DNA from: Elusimicrobia bacterium GWD2_63_28
GTDB lineage: Bacteria; Elusimicrobiota; Elusimicrobia; Elusimicrobiales; UBA9959
Assembly: GCA_001799895.1 (NCBI GenBank)
Contig: MGUI01000018.1
Coordinates: 1 to 57,336, forward strand
Reading direction: 5' to 3'
Length of the DNA stretch: 57,336 nt
Shown piece after piece: positions 34,681-42,473 of this stretch. The notes beneath the pieces were generated by a model that saw nothing but the letters and a program-made list of their open reading frames with translations, was not told the origin of the DNA and searched no databases. The position numbers and the translations under genes were made by a program. The first letter of the stretch is position 1; the number at the start of each line of letters is the position of its first letter.

Positions 34681-35808
34681 TTAAAACCAGGGCAGCCAGG
34701 GGATTTCGCGCGTAAGGCAGTGCACGGCCCCGCCGAACTGTACGGCGTCGAAGGCGGGGATCTTTACCACCTTGAAGCCCAGCCCGGCATAGGCCGCGGC
34801 GGCGGCCTCGTCTGTGGCTTTGAAGGGCTGGGTGTGCGCGTATTGCGCGCTGTAGTAGACCGGCATGAAGATGGTGTCGTTGACGCGCAGCGAGTTGGTG
34901 TAGGAATACGCCGTGGCGCCGCTGATAGTCCCGGCCGGAAAGTCCGCGTTTTTCAGGCGCGTCACGCGCATGCCCAGCGCCGAGAATTTACCGGCCGCGG
35001 CGTCCAGCGCCTTCTTCATCTCCGGGTGCGCGGAATTGGCCACCACTACGGCGCCTGCCCCGAAATACTTGGCGTAAATATCTATGTGCCCCGTGCTCTC
35101 TCCGGGGATGACGGGCATCCAGACCATTTTGCTGCCGCGCAGCTTGGCGAGGATCTCTTTCTCCAGGGCGGCCTTCGTCCAGCTTTTGTTGTCGGCTATT
35201 ACCTTCTCCGTCATGAAGATCCGGCCCTGCTCGTCGGCGATGAAGTTGCCGAACTCCAGGCCGACCTTCGACTTTTCGAGAGTGAGCCCGAAGCCCTTGG
35301 CCAGCTCCCCCCCGAACTGTTCTGACTGCGGCCGGTCGGGGTAGTAAGCGAACTGCACCATGCGGGCGGAGCCGGACTCGTCCACCACCATTTCGGGCAG
35401 GAAGTCGCGGGTCCAGGGCGACTCCAGCGTGTAAGTCCACGCGGTGAAACGCTTGGAATCGAAATCGGCCTTGAACTTCTGGTAGTGGGGGTTTTCGCGC
35501 GGGAAGACTATTATGGCTTTGACGTCTTTCGGCAGCTTCGCGAGTATGGCCTCGTGCATCTTTAAAATGCCGTAAAAATAATCCGGGGTGGACAGGACCA
35601 CGTAGCCGGTCCTGGCGTTCTCCGTCATCGGGCCTATGGCGCGCGCGGCCTTGTGGAGCTCGGGGCGGGGCGCAGGCGGCACTGCCATTTCCGCCAGCCG
35701 CGCCGGTGAGAGCGCCGCGGCGAAGCTGCCGGGGGCGGCAGCGGCGGCGGGAGAGGCGGCTAAGAGCAGGGCGATCAGCGCTATAATCACTATATAGGGG
35801 CGATACAC
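34681..35808 (-). CDS. Secreted agmatine/peptidyl-arginine deiminase family protein
   Basis: A 375-residue protein with a signal peptide (cut near AAAAP). The guanidino-group-modifying fold is shown by WTRDFLPEMVVD, LEFGNFIAD, GHIDIYAKYF and the late GGAVHCLTREIP, with the nucleophile Cys in the last. It belongs to PF04371, which includes agmatine deiminase (agmatine to N-carbamoylputrescine) and the Porphyromonas PPAD (citrullination of C-terminal Arg). A signal peptide favours a PPAD-like or periplasmic role. The first GG of the usual EGGN is FG here. Confidence 0.82.
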   Translation of the reverse strand: MYRPYIVIIALIALLLAASPAAAAAPGSFAAALSPARLAEMAVPPAPRPELHKAARAIGPMTENARTGYVVLSTPDYFYGILKMHEAILAKLPKDVKAIIVFPRENPHYQKFKADFDSKRFTAWTYTLESPWTRDFLPEMVVDESGSARMVQFAYYPDRPQSEQFGGELAKGFGLTLEKSKVGLEFGNFIADEQGRIFMTEKVIADNKSWTKAALEKEILAKLRGSKMVWMPVIPGESTGHIDIYAKYFGAGAVVVANSAHPEMKKALDAAAGKFSALGMRVTRLKNADFPAGTISGATAYSYTNSLRVNDTIFMPVYYSAQYAHTQPFKATDEAAAAAYAGLGFKVVKIPAFDAVQFGGAVHCLTREIPWLPWF

Positions 35809-35993
35809 GAAAATAGTATTTATAATTTCCTTCGCGACTGGCTTGCTGCTGCTTAAAGTTTACAGCAAACGGAGTCGGCGCGCCTGAGGCAAAAGGGAAC
35901 TTTTTGGGGGCAAAAGGACCTAGGTCCTCCCTATCCTGAACTTGCCGCCTTTCATTATGGTCCTGCCGTCTACGACTACGGTCGGCGCCAGCA
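35809..35993. other. Gap with decayed sequence
   Basis: Contains the pseudogene fragment at 35920-35994 and a 14-bp perfect palindrome AGGACCTAGGTCCT (35916-35929). A G/T-rich stretch near 35892-35910 loosely resembles the repeat heads seen at 57.2 kb. No intact gene. Confidence 0.5.
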
Positions 35994-35994
35994 T
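35920..35994 (-). pseudogene. Fragment resembling an amidohydrolase C-terminus
   Basis: A 24-codon frame reading LAPTVVVDGRTIMKGGKF is like the C-terminal beta strands of many amidohydrolases (pattern TVxVDGRxVMxxGKF). It overlaps the methyltransferase stop and has no upstream catalytic domain. I read it as a truncated remnant. It is too short to rule out chance. Confidence 0.35.
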
Positions 35995-36794
35995 CAGGCC
36001 AGATTGTCGCCGCTTGTGTTTGCCGCCGGCTTGGCGTAGAGGACGAGTTCCGACTTGTAAGACTTAGAGACGCGGTCGTTGTATTTGCCTTCGATCAGCG
36101 CGCGGATCTCCCGGAAGAGTTCCTCTCTCTGCGCCTCCGGAAGACTGATGTGGTCCGAAAAGGTGCCCAGGTGGCTGACATAGTCATCCGCGGAAAACTG
36201 CTTCTCCCAGTCGTAAAACTTCAGCACCGGTTTCGCGAACAGTTCCATTCCCGCTTCTGTCGCGAACAACTCTGAAGGCTTGGCCCTTTTTGCGCGCAGC
36301 CCGGGAGTTATCCTTTCGTAGATAGCCTGCGCCTCCAGAAAGAAACCAGAATCTTTCGCGACATGCGAATTGTATAAGAGCGCCAGCGTTCCGCCGGGGC
36401 GGAGTAGCCGGGCGGACTTGGTGAAGCGCAGCCCGGGCGCCACCCAGTGGAATGACGTGGCCGCGATGACAAGGTCGTAGAGCCGGTCGGGCTGCCACGC
36501 CTCAAAAGTAGAGGTGACTACCGTTACATTCGGGCAATGCCTGAATTTCTGCCTGGCTTTCTCTGCGGTATTGGGGCCGGGGTCCAGGCAGGTCATGGCA
36601 TAGCCGCGCCCGGCAAAGGGTTTTGTGGCCTGCCCTGTTCCGCAGCCAATCTCCAGGATGCTGCCGTTCTTCGGGATGCCGGAGAAACGCAGCACATCCT
36701 GTATCATCTCTTCGGGATAGCCCGGGCGATGCGTATCGTATAGGTCCGGCACGCCGTCGAATGAAGTCTTTAATCCTTCTTCAGGTTCGAGCAT
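35994..36794 (-). CDS. SAM-dependent methyltransferase
   Basis: A 266-residue class I methyltransferase. Motif I: ILEIGCGTGQATKP; motif II: CLDPGPN; later VIAATSFHWV and LLRPGGTLALLYN, the latter typical of UbiE/COQ5-like small-molecule methyltransferases. I favour the ATG at 36794 with AAAGGA in front over the GTG at 36815, which would overlap the upstream gene. Substrate unknown. Confidence 0.82.
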   Translation of the reverse strand: MLEPEEGLKTSFDGVPDLYDTHRPGYPEEMIQDVLRFSGIPKNGSILEIGCGTGQATKPFAGRGYAMTCLDPGPNTAEKARQKFRHCPNVTVVTSTFEAWQPDRLYDLVIAATSFHWVAPGLRFTKSARLLRPGGTLALLYNSHVAKDSGFFLEAQAIYERITPGLRAKRAKPSELFATEAGMELFAKPVLKFYDWEKQFSADDYVSHLGTFSDHISLPEAQREELFREIRALIEGKYNDRVSKSYKSELVLYAKPAANTSGDNLA

Positions 36795-36799
36795 CGAGG

Positions 36800-37759
36800 T
36801 TATTCCTTTAACCACGGCGAAGCCGGGCTCCAGAAAATTATGCCGGCGCCGAGGTAATCCTGCGCGAAAGCCCGGAACTGTTCCCGGGTAAAAGGTTTTT
36901 TGGTTTCCGGGTTTGTATAGGTGAGCGTGGGCTCCTGCACGGCGAACGCCACGAGAGAGAGCTTGCCTTTATAGCGGTTAAAGAACGGGTAGGAGTTCCT
37001 CATCTGGGCCTTTTTGTAGGGGACTATGTCCGGTCCCCCCAGCCCCACGCGGTTCTTGGCCGCAAAAGCGAAGAGCCTGCCCATGTAGTTGCGGTCGTTG
37101 TCCCACTCGCAGGGCCAGAAATTCACATACTGCACGACGCGTGACTTCTTAAAACCCGCTGCCGCCGTCTTCAGGTTCTCCATCTCCGCGTGAAAATATT
37201 TCTCACAGGTGAATCCGGTCTTATCCTTTTTAAGGTCTATGTCAGCGGCCGTTTCCGGGAGGTTTACCCCGTAGACCCTGCCGTCTAAACTTTTGGCCAG
37301 GGCCTGCAGCAGCTTCTGGAAACGCTTTCTCACCGCCAGGTTCCATTGCTGGGCCACCCAGCCGGAACCTTCCCTCGCGTTCTCCCCGGGATTGTCGGCT
37401 TGCGGCGCCAGGCCCCCGCCATACGCCGGGTCCGCCAGCAGGTAGCCGGGAACATGCCTGGCCTCCGGTCGGAAGAAACGGTCCTGGACTTGGATGAAAA
37501 GTTTCTTGTTCAATTTGCCGAGGAAGGCCAGGTCCAGCTCTATGCGGCTGAAATCGTACCTGTCTTTTTCCGGTTCAAGGGATTTCCAAGTATAGACTAT
37601 CTGAGCCCCGGAGATGTCCGCCCGCGCCAGGAGTCTTTGGTGAGCTTGCGCCTCATCCCCGCCGAGGAAGACGAAGTTAAGCGGTTCCCCCGCCGCGGCC
37701 GGGCAGGCACCGGTCAGCAGCGTATGCGCGAGCAAAAGTGCCCAAAATGGTTTTCGCAT
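36800..37759 (-). CDS. Secreted TIM-barrel-like (glycosidase-like) protein
   Basis: A 319-residue protein with a signal peptide (cut near PAAAG). The early segment YTWKSLEPEKDRYDFSRIE matches the usual entry of glycoside hydrolase (beta/alpha)8 barrels, and later blocks (VYGVNLPETA, VVQYVNFWPCEW, IIFWSP) fit barrel strands with acidic/aromatic residues. I cannot assign a GH family or the acid/base pair with certainty; it may be a DUF of this fold. It starts 6 bp upstream of the methyltransferase gene. Confidence 0.6.
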   Translation of the reverse strand: MRKPFWALLLAHTLLTGACPAAAGEPLNFVFLGGDEAQAHQRLLARADISGAQIVYTWKSLEPEKDRYDFSRIELDLAFLGKLNKKLFIQVQDRFFRPEARHVPGYLLADPAYGGGLAPQADNPGENAREGSGWVAQQWNLAVRKRFQKLLQALAKSLDGRVYGVNLPETAADIDLKKDKTGFTCEKYFHAEMENLKTAAAGFKKSRVVQYVNFWPCEWDNDRNYMGRLFAFAAKNRVGLGGPDIVPYKKAQMRNSYPFFNRYKGKLSLVAFAVQEPTLTYTNPETKKPFTREQFRAFAQDYLGAGIIFWSPASPWLKE

Positions 37760-37797
37760 CTTGTGGAAGTATAAAATAATACGCGTGGCTAGCCAAT

Positions 37798-37825
37798 AAA
37801 AAAGTGCCCCGCGTTCAAGCAGGGC
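37798..37825 (-). terminator. Probable terminator (minus strand)
   Basis: GCCCCGC (37806-37812) and GCAGGGC (37819-37825) pair with one mismatch and a 6-base loop; on the minus strand a run of six T follows. It lies ~135 bp after the metalloprotease stop. Confidence 0.6.
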
Positions 37826-37897
37826 GGTCCTTCGGGGTATTGTTGGAACTGCGGAAATTTAATTCTGCGGCGGCAGCCGCCTCGGGGAAAAACGACA

Positions 37898-37955
37898 AAC
37901 TTGAAATTTGGGGTAGGTGGCTGCAGCAGGTTAGAATCTGCGCGATGATTGCCCC
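37898..37955 (+). repeat. Diverged copy of the 39.4/57.2-kb repeat
   Basis: Reads in frame LEIWGRWLQQV, resembling the WGEFQAQV and WGDFQASV segments of the two better copies. Similarity is weak beyond the first ~30 bp. It is in the non-coding gap between the terminator and the protease stop. May be an older remnant of the same element, or chance. Confidence 0.3.
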
Positions 37956-37959
37956 GGCT

Positions 37960-38706
37960 TTATCCCCGGATAGCCTCGCGGGCTAGTCCAGGAAGGGCCC
38001 TGCGCCATTGCGTCTCGAACCTGCTCCGGCTGAGTTTTAAGAATCCGAGTATGTCATCAGTGCATGAGTTCTGTATTACACTGCGCAGTGCCCCGCGGCC
38101 CAGGCGCTTTTCTATGAAGCGCACAAGCGACCAGCCCCAGACGTAGGCGTCGCGGCCTTTCATGCCTGCGATCATAGGCGACTTGCCTGCCTCGAGGTCG
38201 TCTTTCATGAGTTTGCGGTTCAGCCTGTCCCTGTACTGCCCGGTTGCGTATACGGCTATGCCGTCGCCCCACCACTGCGGGCGTATTTCCATCGCGCCTT
38301 TCGGAGAGCAATATTCCTCTATCATGTGGACTATTTCGTGCTCGATGAATTGCCTGTAGACTTTCTTGTCGTACTTGCCGTCGCGGCCCAGATAATCCGG
38401 GTGCACGTCTGCAGGCCAGGCGTTGGGCGAGATGAGGTAAAGGTCGTGGCCCTGCGGCTGGCCGAGGCGTCCCTTGTTTGTAGGGGTCTTCGTAAGATGC
38501 GAGACCAGCCTGTCGTATTCCATCCGGCGCGGCGCGATAAAGATGTTGATAAGCTGAAACTCCGGAGGTAGCCCGAAGAAGCGCAGGTACTTACGCATGC
38601 CGGCTATCGCATACTTGTACGCTTTCTCAACGGAGTTCTCGTCCTTCTCGGCGTAAATTACGCGCGCGCCCCGAAAATATTTTATCTGCCAGCGTAGATG
38701 TGCCAT
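37960..38706 (-). CDS. HExxH metalloprotease-like protein
   Basis: A 248-residue protein with the zinc motif FIEHEIVHMIEEYC (HEIVH, with a downstream Glu candidate), followed by WWGDGIAVYATGQY, in which an acidic residue and 'W..DG.A.Y' correspond to the third zinc ligand region of gluzincins of the peptidase MA group. The N-terminal ~80 residues form a small alpha/beta domain typical of these. The ATG at 38706 follows an AGGA site; the longer frame lies over the methyltransferase. No signal peptide is seen. Confidence 0.75.
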   Translation of the reverse strand: MAHLRWQIKYFRGARVIYAEKDENSVEKAYKYAIAGMRKYLRFFGLPPEFQLINIFIAPRRMEYDRLVSHLTKTPTNKGRLGQPQGHDLYLISPNAWPADVHPDYLGRDGKYDKKVYRQFIEHEIVHMIEEYCSPKGAMEIRPQWWGDGIAVYATGQYRDRLNRKLMKDDLEAGKSPMIAGMKGRDAYVWGWSLVRFIEKRLGRGALRSVIQNSCTDDILGFLKLSRSRFETQWRRALPGLAREAIRG

Positions 38707-38714
38707 AGTTAGTC

Positions 38715-39341
38715 CTAATGAAGGAGCAGAATCCCTGCGCAACCGGAAATCTGCCTGTATTCGGCAGCAAGTCCCGAGCCCTGCAGCAGCGGCAGCATTT
38801 TCTCCGCCACCATATATATCTCGTCGTCGTCCCATTTCTTGCCGGACTGCTCGCGGCAAGCGGCAAGGTCTTCGGCGGTATTGAACGCCACATCGGCTAT
38901 AATTATTTTCCCGCTCGGTTTAACGTTCCCCACCAGCGACTGCAGAAAAGAGGCCTTCCCGCCGTCATCCAGGTGGTGGAAGGCGTAGGCGGAGATTATG
39001 TGGTCGAAAGTTCTCTCCTTAAGTTCATGCGGCAGACCGGAATTAAAATCAAAAAGATGGAATTCCCCGTCGGGCATAGCCGCCTTTGCTTTCTCCAGCA
39101 TGGCCGCCGAAAAATCCAGGCCGCAGATCCTGGCGCCTTCCGCGTATAGGCTGGCTGAGAACTTGCCGGTGCCTATGCCGATATCCAGTATTTGGACCCC
39201 GCGAGGGTCTTTTATCAATTTCCTGACCTCGGCGAGTACCGTCGAGTATCCTGCAAAAGGATATCTCCCCTCCTTCTCGGCGTCGGCTATCGACTTGTCG
39301 TATGCCGCCGCCCATTCGTTAAAGCCGTTCTTGTCAAGCAT
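38715..39341 (-). CDS. SAM-dependent methyltransferase
   Basis: A 208-residue class I methyltransferase with ILDIGIGTGKFSASLY (motif I), GLDFSAAMLEKAK (motif II) and SAYAFHHLDDGGK. The pattern fits small-molecule or UbiE-type methyltransferases; no substrate can be inferred. It lies 8 bp upstream of the metalloprotease gene. Confidence 0.85.
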   Translation of the reverse strand: MLDKNGFNEWAAAYDKSIADAEKEGRYPFAGYSTVLAEVRKLIKDPRGVQILDIGIGTGKFSASLYAEGARICGLDFSAAMLEKAKAAMPDGEFHLFDFNSGLPHELKERTFDHIISAYAFHHLDDGGKASFLQSLVGNVKPSGKIIIADVAFNTAEDLAACREQSGKKWDDDEIYMVAEKMLPLLQGSGLAAEYRQISGCAGILLLH

Positions 39342-39381
39342 ATACCGATTTTATAATAATCCACCTTTCATGGCCGAATCG

Positions 39382-39410
39382 AAAATAAAACTCCCCGGCA
39401 TGGGCCGGGA
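39382..39410 (-). terminator. Terminator of the accessory operon (minus strand)
   Basis: TCCCGGC (from 39404-39410) and GCCGGGGA (39392-39399) form a stem with a 4-base loop; on the minus strand GTTTTATTTT follows. It lies ~110 bp beyond the stop of the last accessory gene (HAD phosphatase). Confidence 0.7.
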
Positions 39411-39428
39411 AGTTCGAACTTTGAATCG

Positions 39429-39490
39429 TTGGGGTGAGTTTCAGGCTCAAGTTATGACCTTCTTTGCGCAAAATCCCGAGGAAATTTTAG
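39429..39490 (+). repeat. Direct repeat copy A (left flank of the accessory block)
   Basis: A 61-bp segment, 51 of 61 positions identical to 57266-57326. In one frame it reads WGEFQAQVMTFFAQNPEEIL against WGDFQASVITYFAQHPEETL in the other copy; changes are conservative (E/D, M/I, F/Y, N/H), which suggests descent from a coding sequence, perhaps the start of a winged-helix protein. No intact gene surrounds it: it sits between the HAD gene and its terminator. Confidence 0.75.
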
Positions 39491-39517
39491 CCGGCACCCA
39501 GACGAATTATCATGTGT

Positions 39518-40168
39518 TTATTCCGGACCAGCGCAGAGGGTTAGCAGGCCGGAAAACTCCTTAAGCAAAAAATCCGGTTTCAAAGTGATTATTTTTTCCG
39601 AATCTCCATACCCGTACAACGCCGCGGCGACCCTTACTCCTGCAGTTCTTGCGGCATGTATGTCCAATTCAGCATCGCCAACCATAATGGTCCGCCGTCT
39701 ATTCAATCCATGGCGCTCTAAGATGATCTTTATCATTTCATCCTTGGCAATGTTCCTGGGACCGTGCATGTCTGGGCATATCAAGTCTCGAAATACTTTC
39801 AGCCCAAATTTGCGCAGGAGTTCCTGAGTCGGCTTGACAGGTTTATTTGTTACGAGGAATAGCTCATCGCCGCGGGAAGAAAGAATGTCTAGGGTTTCCC
39901 GCACTCCTTCGTAGAGGACAGAGGAGGGAAATCCGCAGTTGTCGTACATCCGCCTGAATTCGCCGTTTAGTCTCTCGACCTGTGCCGGCGTTGCCTCAGG
40001 TAGGAGCATATGAAGGATTTCTCGTACGGGCCGTCCTATATGGCTGCGGTCAATTCTTACCCCGGAGGGAACGGGAACTCCGGCAAGAACTTTCTCGAAC
40101 ATGCCGAGCACATCCGGTGCTGAATCAATCAGCGTCCCGTCAAGGTCTAAAAGAAAATTGAGTGGCAT
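39518..40168 (-). CDS. HAD-superfamily phosphatase (Gph-like)
   Basis: A 216-residue HAD hydrolase with a helical cap domain. Motif I: FLLDLDGTLIDSAP (two Asp); motif II: FLVTNKP; motif IV: MVGDAELD. Closest in style to phosphoglycolate phosphatases, but the range of substrates is wide. It is the last gene of the accessory operon, 35 bp after the aminotransferase stop. In this context a sugar-phosphate or keto-acid phosphate is more likely than phosphoglycolate. Confidence 0.85.
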   Translation of the reverse strand: MPLNFLLDLDGTLIDSAPDVLGMFEKVLAGVPVPSGVRIDRSHIGRPVREILHMLLPEATPAQVERLNGEFRRMYDNCGFPSSVLYEGVRETLDILSSRGDELFLVTNKPVKPTQELLRKFGLKVFRDLICPDMHGPRNIAKDEMIKIILERHGLNRRRTIMVGDAELDIHAARTAGVRVAAALYGYGDSEKIITLKPDFLLKEFSGLLTLCAGPE

Positions 40169-40203
40169 TTCTGTGGCGGGGCCGTAAGCCGGTATCCTCT
40201 GTA

Positions 40204-41244
40204 TCAGCGGAACAATCTGGCTACGGACCGCATCACGGCGCGGCTGCCGGCCGTAACACGGATAAATCCTTTTAACGGAGCAGACAGCCGCTTATACTCT
40301 ACCCGATGCCGGTCCAGCCGGCTCAGAATCTCGGCTCTTTTTATCCCGGGATCGACGAGCACGAAATTCCCGCTTCTGCTGATGACCGTCAGGCCCATTC
40401 TTTTCAGTCGGGACGCGAATTCCTCGCGGGCCGTAGTTATCTCCGAAACGGTCTTCGCAAATAGCCGCTTGTCGGCGCATACGGCGGAAACGGCCGCGAC
40501 GGCCAGGGAGTTCAGCTCCATCATAGGCCTGTTCTTTTCTATCATCCTGGCCAGCCGCTCGCCGGCGAGAATATAGCCGGCGCGCACTCCTGCCAGCCCG
40601 ACGTTCTTCGAGAAGCTCCTGACGATGACCACGTTCGGAAATTCCTCTATCAGCGGGGATGCGTCGACAGTCCCGAAATCGGCGTAAGTCTCGTCGATCA
40701 GGAGCAGCGTGTCTTTTCTCGCCGCCTTGGCGGCCAGCGGGCGCAGGCGCTCCAGGGAGAACTCGAACCCCGTGACCCCATTAGGGTTCGCCAGAACTAT
40801 CGCCTTTGCGCCCATCTCCGAAAGGGACAGCAGGTCGCCATCGGAATAGGCGCCCTGGGCATCGCAAACCGCGGTCTTGTAGCGGCAGGCGAGCAGTGAG
40901 GAGTGCACCTCGTACATGGCGAAGGTCGGCGCGAGGGTGGCGACGGTGTCCCCCGGCGCGCAGAAGGTCTCCAGTGTCATCCGTATCCCCATATCGGCCC
41001 CGCTGGTCATGATCAGCCTGCCTTCCGGCTGGCCTATGAACCTGGATAGGGCGATATAGGCCCGCTTCGTTTCCGGATATGAACTGGCTAATTCCCGGGA
41101 AAACCCGCGCATGACGGCGCGGAACAGTTTTGCCGGCATAGCGGGAACATACTCGTTCATCCCAAGCCTGACGAGCCCCTGCCGTGTAAGGTAGTCCTGG
41201 CGGGTCCGGGCTACGTTGTTCAGATGTGCCCTGCATTTTATCAT
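40204..41244 (-). CDS. HisC-like class I/II aminotransferase
   Basis: A 346-residue PLP enzyme. The PLP Lys is in SFSKNVGLAGVRAGY, the family SK-x-x-GLAG-x-R-x-GY; NPNGVTG and DETYADF are the conserved Asn and Asp/Tyr stretches. Start at ATG 41244 overlaps the upstream radical SAM gene (ATGA). HisC relatives also serve threonine-phosphate decarboxylation (CobD) and amino-phosphonate routes. There are no his genes nearby, so I infer a pathway role in the cluster rather than histidine synthesis. Confidence 0.85.
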   Translation of the reverse strand: MIKCRAHLNNVARTRQDYLTRQGLVRLGMNEYVPAMPAKLFRAVMRGFSRELASSYPETKRAYIALSRFIGQPEGRLIMTSGADMGIRMTLETFCAPGDTVATLAPTFAMYEVHSSLLACRYKTAVCDAQGAYSDGDLLSLSEMGAKAIVLANPNGVTGFEFSLERLRPLAAKAARKDTLLLIDETYADFGTVDASPLIEEFPNVVIVRSFSKNVGLAGVRAGYILAGERLARMIEKNRPMMELNSLAVAAVSAVCADKRLFAKTVSEITTAREEFASRLKRMGLTVISRSGNFVLVDPGIKRAEILSRLDRHRVEYKRLSAPLKGFIRVTAGSRAVMRSVARLFR

Positions 41245-42473
41245 AGGTTTTTGCCCTTCCCCTTGCTGTACTCCGACAGACGCAGGCCTAAAGAGTTCCG
41301 GATCCTGTTCATCAGCCTCTGCGTGATGCTGCCCCAGTCCGTAGCCACAGCGATCCCGGCTTCGGCGAGTCTTTTCTCGCATTCAGAGATCCTTTTCGAG
41401 GTCTCCTCGCTGCTGACCTGCCCTTCGTAGCCGCTCGCCGCGATAGTGGGGTGCGGCATGAACGCGCTGACCACTACGTGTTTGGGGGCGTGCCGGAGCA
41501 CGAATTCTACGGAGACATCCACGTCATCGCTGGTTTCCCCGGGGTACCCTAAAAGCAGATGGGTGGAGAAGTTGGTGAAACCGTGCCCGCGGAAACCGCT
41601 AAATATCTTTTCTATCCCGGCGGCGTTGTATTTCCGGCGCATGGAGCGCAGGACCCTGTCGGAAGCTGATTGTATGGGGATATTAATGTACCTGATATTT
41701 TTGCTTTTGATGAATGAGAACATACTTTCCGAATACTTGAGGAAGTGTTCCGGGTTCAGCTGGGAAATGCCGATCTCGATATCGCCGGCCGCCTCGGAGA
41801 TCAAGCGCTCAATCAATCGCGGCAGACTACTGCCCGTGTCCGCGCCGTAATCGCCGGTGCTGTCCCCGAGGAACATGACGCGCCTGGTCTTGCTCTTCTG
41901 CATCGCTTTCCTGCATTCCGAGATTAGTTCCCGCTCCGGGAAACTGCGGAATGCGGGGAACATCTGCTTCTCGGAACAATAACTGCAGTTCCCGTTGCAC
42001 CCTTCGCAAATACTGAGCTTGACGTACTCATCCTCAAAACAGACGTTCGCGAGAGGGTGCTGCTTCCTGTAGGCGGAAGCGCTGTCCACAAGTTTCTCCT
42101 CTGCCGGTTCCAGCGGGATTTCCGCCAGGCTGAGGCCGTTCTTGGACAGGAACTTGTCCAGCGTCCTGGCGCCGTCGTTCCAGGGGATCACCGGCACGCC
42201 GAGCTCCGCGCTGATTCTTGACCTGGATCCGTCCCCGAATGTGCACCCGATATAGACCACCTTGGCGCTGCATCGCTCCTTTATCTCTTTAACTACCGCG
42301 AACGAAAAATCCCTCCAGTCGGCCCTGAACTCGCAAGCCCAGACCAGCACGAGGTCCGCCTCTTCAAAACTTGCGGCCTCGGAGTGCCCGCATTCCCGGG
42401 CGAACGCGCGGCATTGCCGTACGTTGACTTTCCTGGTATTGCAGGGATTCAGGTTGGCAAAAAATATCTTCAT
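41241..42473 (-). CDS. Methylthiotransferase-like radical SAM protein
   Basis: A 410-residue protein. The N-terminal domain has cysteines at 11, 47 and 77 placed as in MiaB/RimO (the latter two in EEADLVLVWAC and VVYIGC), which bind the auxiliary 4Fe-4S cluster. The radical SAM motif is GCNGNCSYC (Cys159, 163, 166). A following MFLGDSTGDYG matches the 'FLGQNxxxYG' of MiaB. The C-terminal TRAM domain is absent. MiaB and RimO modify tRNA and ribosomal protein S12; the context here (glycan/ligase genes, no TRAM) points to another substrate. Coupled to its neighbours by overlaps. Confidence 0.85.
   Translation of the reverse strand: MKIFFANLNPCNTRKVNVRQCRAFARECGHSEAASFEEADLVLVWACEFRADWRDFSFAVVKEIKERCSAKVVYIGCTFGDGSRSRISAELGVPVIPWNDGARTLDKFLSKNGLSLAEIPLEPAEEKLVDSASAYRKQHPLANVCFEDEYVKLSICEGCNGNCSYCSEKQMFPAFRSFPERELISECRKAMQKSKTRRVMFLGDSTGDYGADTGSSLPRLIERLISEAAGDIEIGISQLNPEHFLKYSESMFSFIKSKNIRYINIPIQSASDRVLRSMRRKYNAAGIEKIFSGFRGHGFTNFSTHLLLGYPGETSDDVDVSVEFVLRHAPKHVVVSAFMPHPTIAASGYEGQVSSEETSKRISECEKRLAEAGIAVATDWGSITQRLMNRIRNSLGLRLSEYSKGKGKNL

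Noticed and set aside
35916..35929. 14-bp palindrome as an operator or attachment site
   Set aside because: Single occurrence with no regulator or integrase nearby; may be chance.
39371..39564. Frame containing repeat copy A as a small gene
   Set aside because: It runs into the HAD gene end on the other strand, has no ribosome site and no intact domain. Kept as a repeat/remnant only.
40204..41244. Histidine biosynthesis hisC
   Set aside because: No other his genes nearby and it is embedded in the accessory operon.
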